DNA from: Mycteria americana
Taxonomy: Eukaryota; Chordata; Aves; Ciconiiformes; Ciconiidae
Reading direction: 5' to 3'
DNA: 64,000 nucleotides
Assembly: GCF_035582795.1 (NCBI RefSeq)
Contig: NC_134366.1
Location: 110,634,756 to 110,698,755, forward strand
The position numbers were made by a program, and so were the translations under genes. Below, in pieces: positions 11,201 through 22,419 of this stretch; the first letter of the stretch is position 1; each line of letters starts with the position of its first letter. The notes under the pieces are model-generated. The model searched no databases, was not told the DNA's origin, and saw nothing but the letters and a program-made list of their open reading frames with translations.

Positions 11201-14200
11201 GGTCCTTGCGTGCTTTGATTCTGGGTAAATGGCGGGGATACAGTCCGCCGCACGGGGAGCAGACTGCCACAGGGGTGTTAATATACAAAGCGTGTCCTTT
11301 AAAATTAACAGGCCTCTGTAAAGACCTGCTTCACCCTGCTCTCGGGAGAGCCATTAGAGCAGAGAGAGAGACTTTGCCACATACGTAGGAAGGAAGTGGG
11401 GGTGAGAGAGGCAGGAGAGGAGCCCAGCGTATGCCGATGACAGACAATAATAGAGGTATCTGTGCAGAAATACTGTGGGCTTGGAGATGCCTTTGAAATC
11501 GGTGGCTGTAATATCGGAGTCGGAGAAATAGCTGACGTTGAATAGACTGAAACCTGCTTTGTGGCTTAACAAAAGTGGGCAATAGAGAGAGGCTGACATG
11601 AAACAAGTCAGTTTGCAGCAGGCTCTAAGGTTAGCATCATTAGCAAAGAGGAAAAATGATTAGCAGTAAAAAGCGAGACATTAAAAAGAGATTTAAAAGG
11701 AGAGCTAGAGGGAGCTAGGGGATGGGGGGTGCTTTATTTGTACCTGAGGAAAATAAAAGAGATTCCTCCCAGACACATTTGAATTCTCTCCGCTGCCTTT
11801 GCACACAGAAGTTTTATGAATATTTACCTTTGGCATGGTTTGGGGAAGGATAAATTCTTTGGCACTGGTATTGAAATCTGAGAGCAGTTTCTCCTGCCCG
11901 TATGCAAATCTCCCGAATGAAATCAAGAGCCAAGAGCATCCCAAATAACGTCCCTCCTGCAGGTAGGTGCTTTGTCACTCATCTGCTTAAATGCAGGGTG
12001 ATCAGCGGCCAGGGGTGCTGGACCTTGCTGGTCTCAGTTAGGTCGATCAGATTTGGCTTTAGCTCAGTTAGTTCGGAAACACTCAGTAGGACTTTAGCTC
12101 TCAAGTGACAACGTCACTTTAAATAAATAGTGTTTAGGCTTCAAAGTCTCGTAAGTGCTTTTGAACATGTTGCCTCCTGACTCACTTCAGGTAGTATTCA
12201 GGGCCTTCATCCTGAGATGGGGACAGCGTGCAGCCATCCAGGTCTTTGTTACGCTTACAGTCAGCGTTAGTGGCGTTATCCTGGGGACGAGGGAGGGGAA
12301 ATTTAGTTTCTGGTGTCAGAAGGCTTTTAAAATGTGTCCTCCGGATCATGAGTGTCTTCACATTCCACCTTCTTCACCAAGGCTGGTATAAAGGAGCAGA
12401 GCGGCCTTGCAGGGGCTCGTGTCACCCAGCCACACGTGCCGCTGCTCCGCAGGGCGACGTGTCTCGGTGGCACGTCGGGAGCCTTGGCGAGGAGCCAAGC
12501 CACACGGTGCTCCGCCAGCGGCCACGGCTCTGCCGTGCTCTCCGACGGGACAGCCCTGAGGGCACTGCTTGTGGAAGATGAAGCTTGTGGAGATGGTCTC
12601 CAGAAACCCCTCCGGCCATGCAACGGTCCCTCAGCAGGCAAAAACGACATGTGATTTATTTGCGCTTCCTTGGTACGGACATATTAGAGAAGCTGCTCGT
12701 ATTAACTCAGGCAGGAAGGGTTGCAAACCTGCACGCGTGATATCTGCGCACATGTAACAGTGCTCTTGAGCCGTACTGTCCACGTAAATGGTAGGCATTA
12801 TCCCTTCCCTGGGGACGGAAAGGGTAAGTAGGCTTCCCCTCTGGCACTCCCGAGGAGGCGAGGGCATTCTGATGTCTTGGCTTTCACCGCATGCCAGAAG
12901 AGTGGATCTGGGTTTCATGGCCATGAGAAGATAACAGCACTGGTGTGAGCCAGCCGCGGTGTCAGGAGGTGGTGGGCACGGGTCCCTCCAGCCCTGCCCA
13001 GCCCTGGCAGAGCTCCCTGCAGCCGGGCACGGCCCCACCGCACGGCCGCCGAACAGGGACTCTGAGGTAAGCACGAAATGCATTTCCACTGGTGACCTAA
13101 GGTGGTGTTTGAATACAGGCGCAGCCCCTCTGCCAAGAGCTGGCCCCAGCAGCACGGGCTGTGCTCAGCCTGTGAAGGGGTCCTTCCCCAAAATAAAGAA
13201 ACCCACGGTCCAGCCCTCCCTTCTGCCCTCCCACACTTCAGCCTCCAGGAAGGCAAAATACAGACTCCCCAGCTCCCTTTGCTGGGGATTGTCTCACTCT
13301 CAGCCCCACAGTTCTGCTGGAGACCTGGGGACCTCAAACCCTTCTTAGCTGGAGAAAGGAGAAAAGCCAAGTGTAACGGCTGTGTCGTGATAAACACGCA
13401 GCAAAGTGAGCAGCCGCCGTGTCGCGACCAGCCCCGTACATCTAATACACTCACTGCATGACTTACCAAGGGCCGGCTCGCTCAGGCGCAGAGCAGCCAC
13501 CATCCAGCTGAAGCCTGACCCGGGTCTGGAGGGACCTGCGGTGGTTGTGGGACGGGCGGGCAGCTCCTGCACCCCGGCGCCTGGCGTCGTCCCTGCTGCC
13601 ACCGCTCCCCTCGGTCTCCCTTCTGCTCTTCAGGCCACGGGGCCATCACGCTACTCCTGGTGCGGCTGGGGCTGCCTCGAACAAGCTATGTCAGGATGGG
13701 TTCACAATTTTTGGATGGGGAGACCCAGAAGAAAAGAGGAGGGGTGGATGAAGCAGTCCCCCCCCTCCCTGGGCCTCCGATCCTTACAGCAGGAGCTCCT
13801 AACTCCTTCCCCCTTCCCAAACTGGAGTCCATCAGGGGTTAAGCAGAGCCACACACGTCAAGCCCTGCGTAACAGCGTATGCTGTTTCACGAGCCACGGT
13901 AGCTGCCTGCTGTCGTGAATGCGGTCACAACACAGAGAAAGTGTAGGGCGTAGAATTAGGGGCAGGGGAAGTTATAGTTTGCAACGGGCTACACGTAAGA
14001 TATAACTGGCTGGAGTTGGGCTTTCCTTCTTCTCCCCTCCTGAGGGACTGCAGAGCTCCATCCCCACCAGCCGCCTAGCTCTGGTGTTTGTCTAAAAACT
14101 GAGAGGTGAAAGCCCAGCGTGCTAAACCCCAGACGTATAAAACATTTAAGCGCCCAGTTGTCTTGTATCTGCTGGACACCTGCATTGGCTTCAGTGGCAC

Positions 14201-14648
14201 CACTTGTGGCCGTAGTGTCTGTGCCTGCCTAATTCCCGAATCTGGTCCTAGTTCACCACACCAGCATGAGCCTTTGGAGGCTACAGGTAAAATACTAATG
14301 GAAGAAAATATGGAAATGCAATTTTGACACACTGGTGAAAGAAAATGAGTGCTGATTATGAGAGCTGTCAGCTCCATCCTTCTCTCATCTCGTTGTGTCT
14401 GTGTGAATAGAGAAGTCAAATTAAAAATGCCTGAATGCATTCAGGAACCCAAAGGGGAACATATTGATCTGCAGATAAGGTCAGATACAGGCCCTCCAGT
14501 TTCTGAGCAGGGGAGGGGACTTCAGATGTGTTTGAATGAGGGAGCGAGTATCTCCAAGGCTGGCCAAAAGGGGACCCTCTCTTACGTTCCTTCTCATGAG
14601 AAATACATTCTAAAAGTCAGGTAACAAAAAACAGCTGCCTTGAACATC

Positions 14649-14722
14649 TATATGTCTCTCTATATACATATATATGTCTATATACGTATAGGCATATATA
14701 ACATATATATGTCTATATGCAC
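14649..14722. repeat. AT-rich (TATATG/TCTATA) simple repeat
   Basis: Irregular alternating tatatatgtctatatacgtata units occupy about 70 bases. Confidence 0.8.
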
Positions 14723-15403
14723 GCCCCTGGGCAAATCTGAAAAAAAACCAGCCTTCAAACAGCCTCTTACAAGTGGAGAGGGAATGAAACAAAAATGACA
14801 AGGACGTTAGCTGACCCCAGCCCGGTGGGGCCACGCCAGGCGTGCCCTGGCAGTTGCCTGGAAAAGGGCCACTGGTGGACCTGAGCTCACATCCGTGGCG
14901 AGCAGAGAGGGACCCGCTCGCCCCCTAAGCCAGAAGGAGTTTAGTTAGCGGAGCCAAGAGCATCCGTTACCTGAATGTTCAAATATTCCCCAACTTCTTC
15001 ATCAAACTTCTTCATCTCCTGAGAGTGTTCAACCTAAGAAGTTAGTAAAATATCATTTTCTCTCTGTGTCCCTTGTTATTTTTGTATTTCATCTCAAGGC
15101 CCATTGCTGCTACTTAAAGGGAAGAAATAGGCTTTTGACCGGAATAATGACAATTTGGAGGCCATCGTTTTGCCCTGTTGTGGATCTATGCCTTTTTCTG
15201 ATATACATGAATTCAAAGGCTGGTGCTTAGATCTCAGACAGGATAAAGCCAATGTTTGCTTCAGAAGGATTTTCTCTGGGAAGTGTACATTTGTTGTAAT
15301 CGCAGAATGACATATTGGTCTGGGGTTATAAAGAGAATTTTATATTTAAAAAGCTATCTCCGAGATATGTGCTCCTTTTACTCAGCTATAAGCTAAGCAA
15401 AAC

Positions 15404-15422
15404 AGAGAGAGAGAGAGAGAGA
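15404..15422. repeat. (AG)n microsatellite
   Basis: Nine uninterrupted AG units are followed by a purine-rich extension. Confidence 0.9.
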
Positions 15423-15490
15423 AGGAGAGAAAATGAATTAGCTTGAACTTTTGCTGAGATAAATATGGCCTGATCTTTTACGTTCAGTTC

Positions 15491-15555
15491 ATCCAAGCAA
15501 TTTCACTGAAATCAGTGGGGTATCACCCACGTAGTTGGGAGCAGACTTGGCCCCA
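15491..15555. repeat. Ancient amniote repeat relic (candidate)
   Basis: The layout atccaagcaatttcactgaa...cagtgggg...gcagacttggcccc matches, with decay, a repeat common in turtles, crocodilians and birds in which a CACTGAAATCAATGGG-type core lies between a 'gatcctgcaa' and a 'gaatttggccc' end. This is memory-based recognition. Confidence 0.4.
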
Positions 15556-16948
15556 TATGGCTTAGCAATAAAAAAGTGCTTTCAATACATTAACTAAATT
15601 TGGCTGTAATTAGAGACGGGACTCAGCGAAGTACCTGCCTCACCTGGCTCTCCACAGCTACCTCCGAAGAAGTCGCGCGTCCGGTGGCTGTGCCAGGATC
15701 GGGTGCCCTGTGCAGTGCCTCGTCCCTCTTCCCGGCCACGCCAGGCCCTGCCAGCCACGGGCACTTTCCCAGGGGCTGCAGGAGCCCTGGAGCGATGCCG
15801 GCCGGGGCGGCCGCACATATCGGGCTGGGGGTAAACCAGGCCGCCAGCGCACCCACCTTACCCGAACGGTGACCGGAGACCATCACGGGGGGGAGATGCC
15901 TCCACTCGGCACGTGGTCCAGAAACGGCAATACTCACTTACTGTATGCAAAGCAGCAAGGGACAACCCGGTCTCTCATCTGCCTGAAACTGGGCTGAACT
16001 GAGAGGAAAAGGGTGCGAACGAGCGTGCACGCGTGTGCGGGCGCGGGCGAGCGAGCGGAGGGTGGCAGCGTGCCTCCCTCTGCCCCTACCCCGGCTCTAA
16101 CCATTTCTTTGCAGGGGTTTCAGATCATCTGCTTTTCACAGGCATTGAAAACTAGGGGGAAAACTGAAGCCTGATTGTGACTGGAAGCTAATGTAGTCTA
16201 CATGCGGCAGACATCTAATATGATGTTATTTATTCCCATAGATCTGTTTATTTTGTTTTCAATTTACCAAACCCTGTGACACATTCCCAAAGGTGCCTTG
16301 TTGTACAATACGTTGCACACAGTAAGATATTCAGCCTAATTCACTCTTTGTTTTGTTTCAGTTCAGCTGCATGAGGGCACAAATGCGTCTGTGTTATATC
16401 TTCTCCTGTGACTGATGTTGCAGACTATTGCCATAGGGTTTTGTGAAATGGGATCTTAGTTAATCTAGGGCATTGTCTTTGTAGTGCTAAATTCTTATTT
16501 GCAAACATAATGTTCTGGCATTGATGCAACAGGGGAACATTAGTGATTTTTTTTTTTTTAGTTTAGAATAGACTGTATGTATGTGTTTTTAATAAACTTC
16601 TATTCTAAAGCTTTTTCTCCCTATTCTGCATTTGATCTGAGACATTTATAACACATTGCATCATGTCACATTGATGTCTTTAGCCAGTCAAGCCAAATAT
16701 TCATAAATCCCATGTGCCCAAACAGAAAATGTACAATGCTAAGGAGAAAAGTACCTGATTTTTTTTAAAGCATGCACAAGAAGGCAATTCTAGCCTTTAA
16801 ACATACACACACGTACAGAAAAGATTTTGAAAAAATTGTCTGTCCATAGCCTGTTCTCAGGCTGAAAGGATGGTATCACTTAGAAATCAATGGCTTTTCT
16901 TTGCACTTCGTTGAAAGCTCTCATGTTTTCATTTTTCTTTTATTTCAG

Positions 16949-17218
16949 GAACGTGTTGTTATTCAGTATACTGAGGACCTGGTCTGAGGAACTGGTGAGG
17001 AATCAGGAATTCCAAATTGGATGATATTATAAAAGTGTGCTGCAGACAAAATTTGATGTAAACAGGATCTGGAAGAGATTTGATGAGATTGTGAAAAAAT
17101 GAAGATGGGATGCAGATTCATTAATAAAACAGCCTGTGGCTAGTGAACATAAAGCCTGATTGATCACAATTACTGTAGTTCATAACTGGAAAACCAGACG
17201 TCGGAGGACATGCACAAG
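16949..17218 (+). ncRNA. Candidate internal exon of a non-coding transcript
   Basis: A strong acceptor (cttttatttcag, AG at 16,947-16,948) with a long pyrimidine tract precedes 270 bases that end at a strong donor, CAAG|GTAAAG (17,218/17,219). A weaker internal donor lies at 16,994/16,995. All three frames contain stops, so it would be non-coding. Possible starts upstream are the CpG island at 10.6 kb or the TATA patch at 0.72 kb. Chance pairs of good sites occur, and no transcript evidence is available. Confidence 0.3.
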
Positions 17219-18178
17219 GTAAAGCTGGTTTGACATCAGAACTGAGCCTCATGTATTTATTGGGTGGCAACTACAGAAATCCAGCTCTTGCTTGTGATGG
17301 TTATGTTTCCATAACAGCATTTAAAGTGCTTTAATTTTCACTTCAGCAAGCTTTCAGACTGATTATCAAAAGGGCTTTCTTAGAAACCTGCTTGGATGAA
17401 GAAAACAGATCTCCCACACATGCCTCCCAATGTGCACACATTCGTGTCTGGCACAGCAGAACCGGGCGCTTCACTTTGAATTAACGCCGACTGCGCGCCG
17501 CGCAAGCAGATGACTCCCCATCACCAGCTATTACTGCAGTGAGCTGTGCTCATCCCCTTGGAAGTGCAGGCGAAAAAGGCCCCGTGAGATGCCACTTGCC
17601 CGATGGGCCAGCTCTCTGCTGCACGGCTGAGCGCGTGCATTTGGTGAGCAGCCACGGATGGCGGGTCAGTTAAGGAGCTCGTTGGGGGAACACTCAAAGC
17701 CTGGCTCTCCCCTTTGCGCAAGCTCTTATAAGCCCAGTAGAGACATCCCCATGCATTATTGTTGCCTGTATGTTTAATACCCGTATGAGCTCCATGCTTC
17801 ATATACAGAAATGGAAATTTGCTATTACGTGTCAGCAGCAGAAACCCCCAAAGCTAACGGGAAAAGTCAGGGGCCAGGAGAAGAGATGGGGCACAGCAGA
17901 GCAAACAAAGAAATGTTCTTTTCCGCCCAGTGCCCACATCAGCCCCTGGTGTCTGGCTTGCAGGTACGCTGAGCACACTCATGGTGAGAGACACCAAAGG
18001 CCATGATGAAGCATCAGAAAGGTGCTGTGATGGTCACATACCAGGGACATGTCCACGTTCATTGAAGTCTGAGAGTTTGGGAAAGTTAAAGACTATGTTA
18101 GCTCAAATGAGGTCCCCCAAATGGGTGGAGATCTTTCTCTGCAGTCTGTAGCTCTCTGTGAAAGAGAACAAATAATTT

Positions 18179-18224
18179 CTTATGACACCTTAGTGGGGCT
18201 TTAGCCCCACTAAGGTGTCATAAG
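18179..18224. repeat. Perfect 22-bp inverted repeat with a 2-base centre
   Basis: The left arm 18,179-18,200 (cttatgacacc...ggggct) and right arm 18,203-18,224 are exact reverse complements, separated only by TT. The 46-base unit can extrude as a cruciform or fold as a near-loopless hairpin. Confidence 0.95.
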
Positions 18225-18251
18225 GAGGACATAAGGTGTCATAAGGAGGAC
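18211..18251. repeat. Tandem duplication overlapping the palindrome
   Basis: A 20-base unit beginning taaggtgtca occurs at 18,211-18,230 and again at 18,232-18,251. The first copy shares its left part with the right arm of the palindrome, so the same sequence exists once inverted and twice direct. Confidence 0.9.
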
Positions 18252-21200
18252 AAAGCCGTGAAGGGTCGAGAAGCACTCAGATACCAGAGTGACAAGTACC
18301 AGAAGAAATGTCCGTAGAGAATGACTTATCCTGCCCCTGAAGCAGGCTTTCAATGGCATGCAATAAACTAGGCACCCACTAACCCACGAGGACAAATTAT
18401 TGAAAAGCTGCGTGTTGAGTGAGTCCCTGCACACCATCCGTGGCATGGCAGAGTGCAGGGGAGGACGCCGGGGTGCAGCCACCCACCCATGCTACAGCCA
18501 AACCATGGCTGGGCTGCTCGGGAAAGACCCTCACTCGTGCTGCTGAGGTGTCAAGCGAGGAAGCAGGAGCTGAGCTATGAACCCCCCTTAGAAGAAGAGA
18601 GGAGAAGAAATGGATTCCCACCTCTCTGGGGGGCCTTGGGAGCTCACTACTGGAGAAGGGCCATTTTTGGTCTCTCTTTAGTAGGAAGGCCCAGCAAATG
18701 GGGACAAGAGGAACAAGGACAAACCCAGCACCCAGCACAGAAGAGCAGATTGATAACAGTTTCCGCTGCGTTAGCACTTTGTCTGCCGAATCTCAGAGTC
18801 AGATACCAACAGACTGCAAGAGCAAATGAGGTTGGTTGTCTTCTCTTCCTGACTTCAACCGGCACGTTACCTAAGACTTGGCTCCTGCTCCTCGGCAGCA
18901 GGCTTTTGTCCACATTGTTGATCTACCACAGACCACATCACAACCCAGCAAGACACACAGTTTCTACAGCAGAGTGGTCCGCGGGCAGGATCACTAGGTA
19001 TGTGGCGACCCTGTTCCTGTCAGACCCAGCCCTTTTCCTGCAGGAACAAGAAATTTACTCATGGAGTTGAGAGAAAATAATAATAAAAAGGGGTCAGGGG
19101 TCTAGAAGGTCTCCCAGGTCACCCAGCGTTTCTCCTGTGGATCTGAGCTCCCACCTACTAGACAGAAATGCTCCTGGAAATTCCTGCTTCCATTTGCTCT
19201 AACTATCTGCAGTACCTGCTGTCCCTAATTTTATCGTCATAGCTCCCATATGGATTCAAGGCAGGAGTCTGAGCAGAAACACCCCAGACAGTGCTTAGCT
19301 GCTCCGAGCCAAAGCAAGGCAGCCATCCTGGTGTTTCGGATGCATCCCTCTAGGTTTCCCTTCACTTGCCATCCCCAGCAGGCTGCTGCCAGCCGACAGT
19401 GCCATTGCCTTCTGTTCAACGTGCCACAGCAGCCTCAGCCCCCTCTGCTGCCCTGGCAAGAGCAGGCGGTGGGCTTAGGACATATACGTCTCTACCTGGG
19501 TCCCCCAGGTGCAAACACAACCCCAGGCTTCCCATTGCTGACTCCTTCTTAACCTTGAATTAAAGCAGAAGAATAAATCAGCTGAATGATCTGCTTTGCA
19601 AATTCATAGGCAAGGCTTACAGACTGCAAGCAAAAATGAGGAGAAGAAGAAAGAGCAAGGCTGAGAGGATGGCCAGATGTCCCTAGCAAGGGAAAAATCC
19701 TCCTGGAGCTGGGCATCTGGATTTCACAGCTACCGAACACCAGCAGTCACCACCATATGCTGAGCAGAAAACACAAACCTGTTCCACACCCCCAGCCACA
19801 GAGGAACACATTGGCAGACTGAAGAAGCTTAGCAGGATTTGGGGGAAAGTCCTGAAACTCTCTCAGCAGACGACGTCCGCTTGCAAAGACCTCATTTGCA
19901 ACAGAAACGAGTCCTTTCCTTCCCCTGGTGCTCCTCCATCCTGCCTGGACGAGATATATGTCTTCTCTCGGGGTGTTTCCCCTCACGGGAATTTGGAGGT
20001 GTCAGAAGCCCATTCCTGACGTGGGGTCACCTGCAGCACTGCACTTGCTATGGCCAGGTCTTCAAACCAGACGCCGTGTCCTGCATGGCACAGCAGGGTC
20101 ATTGAACGCAGCTACGAAATTGCTCGTCTCTGCCCTGAGCGTTGGTGGAGGAGGGGAGAACGGAGAGGGAAAGGGGGCTGCATTTGGGTTGTGGGTGTGT
20201 GCTGAAAGGCACCGGGTTTTGTCTTCCGGTTTTGTCTGCTCCTTGTCTCTCAGCTCTTGTGTATACGGCTTTGTTACATGTGAGCAGTCATTGTTTTCAG
20301 TTCCTGGTAATTCAGTTCTATTTTTGCATTCAGAAGCTCCTTATAAAGCTCAGTTCCTAGCAGACTAAGAATCAAAGGCTCTGCCTCCTACCCTTGGATT
20401 TGTTCAATCTTTTCTTCTCCTTTGTCTGATCAGATGTCCCCTCGGTGACACTTAACTCACCCAACCAGCCCTCCCAAGGAGCTGGATGACTTTCAAAATC
20501 TGTCTGTTGACCATTGCATGGATCTTGAAGCTCATGACTACTTGCATAACAAGGGATGCAACCTGGCAGAGGTAACAAACCAACCACCCGTTCTTCTGCT
20601 CCCTGCACATCCAGGTGGATCACTCCCAAACATGACAGGCTGGCGACAGGAGTCTGTGTGCAGGACCTCCCAGAAGCTGGACCAACACATGGCAAAGCTG
20701 CAATAAGGAATGAGGGTTCAAGGCAGTAAGAGCGATCAGAGGCTGGGGGACTATGGAAGAAAAGCCACCCTAGCGTTAAGCTATTGCTGCCCAGGGGTTT
20801 GCTGTTCTTGCTAATCAGAAACTCCCAGAAGCCGATGGTCCTCAGTTAACGCTGACCTCCAGGGCAGGGCTACGCGTTACAGCTGGTCATTCAAAGTAGC
20901 CTTGATAAATGTGTTGCTGCCAGAGGACAAGAATGTATTTTAAACAAGGTCAGGTGTCCTGTTGTGTTGCAGGACGTAATCCTAGCTTGTGTGCTAGTCG
21001 TCTATCACGTTTCAATTGCACGAGACATGCTGGAGCTCCCTGCCTGCCTGCCGTGGATATTCCCCCCTCCACCACTGCTCCCAAATCCTTGACCATCATT
21101 TAAGAATATCCTAACAGAAAACCGGCAAAGCTAGTTCTGTACAAACAGAGTTGGTGGAAGCTACTGGTTCATGCTCTTCCCAGTCAAAAATTATCTTCCG

Positions 21201-22144
21201 ATGATGGTGAAAATCCCATTATATTCTATCATTTTGAAAAATAAAAGTTTTAAGTATTCATCGTGTTCTTTTTTTTCCGGTTAAAGAAAAGCCTGGCTTC
21301 CTTTGCTGGGCATATTAAATACCTTATTGAAAGAGCTGAAAACAAGTAGCCCTTTAAAGAAGTACCTAACCTGCAGAGCCACAGAAGAAATTAGTTAGTC
21401 TCTGGCCGAGGGTTTTCTATTAGCTTTGTTTAATACCTGTAAAAGACTTCGTGTTGCTGTCCCTATTACACACACAAGGCAGATTCCACGGTGGACTATA
21501 TTTGGTCTTGCATGCCTATTTTCTCCATAGTTTTACTTACTATTCTTACAAAGGATAAACAGACAGGCATGTGCTTATATATTTTGAAGAGCATATTTCC
21601 TCCTACTCTACAAGAGATTTCTTTGAATACCCTTCCATCATTTGCAATTGTGCCCTTGGAAGTTTTAGCAATATTTGTTTCAAATAAGTTTATTTTTGTA
21701 TGATTGATTGAAATCTCAAGCTGCAATTAAGAAAATTGCAGCAAGAACCATTAAAGGGATAGCGTCATTTTCTCCCCTTTCCACTAAAATGTCAGGTTTC
21801 AATGTCACCGCAAGATAACCCAATCGCGTGCTTGTACACCGTTCACCCGGGCTGGAGTAAGCGTAAAACTGTCTGGAGTACTAATTACAAATGACTAGAA
21901 ATAACGACACGCGGCAGAAGGAAAATGGAAGGGCCCAGTCCTTATTACCTAGCTGCCAAGGTGTGCACGTGCAGTAATGCGGGTTATTGTGAAGCAGCCT
22001 ATTTCGTAAATATACCAACATCCATCCCCACTTGTAGATTAGCCTCAGTCCCTCCCCCATCTCCCTCCGTCTCTCTGCCCTTTCTTTCTCTCCAATTATA
22101 AACCAGCACCAGGTTTTCTCATCAGCCATCTCCATGTCTCCAAA

Positions 22145-22330
22145 TGGCTTTTCAGTGTCAGGCCTATCAGGAAATTAACTCATCATGCAGTGACAGCTGC
22201 TAATTTTTTCCCCTTACATGTCAGATGGATCGCCTGCTGAAGCTAATAATGAATCACCAATCCCTGATTAGAAGGTGCTTCCGAAACATATAACTGCCAT
22301 CTGAGCTAACTTTTTTCTTCATATAAAATG
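22145..22330. promoter_or_regulatory. Enhancer-like block with TALE/homeodomain motifs
   Basis: A complex, repeat-free AT-rich block with TGACAGCTG (22,191-22,199, MEIS/TALE plus E-box-like), TGTCAGATGG (22,219-22,228), gctaataatgaatcacc and ctgattag. The motif mix and texture resemble deeply conserved developmental enhancers. Conservation was not testable here. Confidence 0.35.
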
Positions 22331-22419
22331 ATATCACCCTAGAGGAGGAGAAAACGAATTGTATTCTTCAACAAGATGGAACAGGGGTAGGCTGTTTAAG
22401 TGAGCCGTGTACTATCTTA

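Larger units (their letters stand above)
11200..16940. other. Intergenic stretch, no gene seen
   Basis: Mixed GC, with GC-rich parts at about 12.4-13.7 and 15.6-16.1 kb. Microsatellites lie at 14.65-14.72 and 15.40 kb and a repeat relic at 15.49 kb. An acceptor-like tttctttgcag ends at about 16,114 (+). No reading frame has a recognised domain. Confidence 0.5.
17219..22140. other. Intergenic stretch, no gene seen
   Basis: Moderately GC-rich. Apart from the palindrome at 18.18 kb I see only chance frames, the longest being 205 codons at 18,453-19,070 (+) with no recognised domain. Confidence 0.5.

Noticed and set aside
10707..11288. 193-codon minus frame across the CpG island
   Set aside because: CpG-island open frame without a domain, start context or splice support.
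12631..13918. Overlapping frames of 120-184 codons on both strands
   Set aside because: GC-rich chance frames; translations share no recognisable motif.
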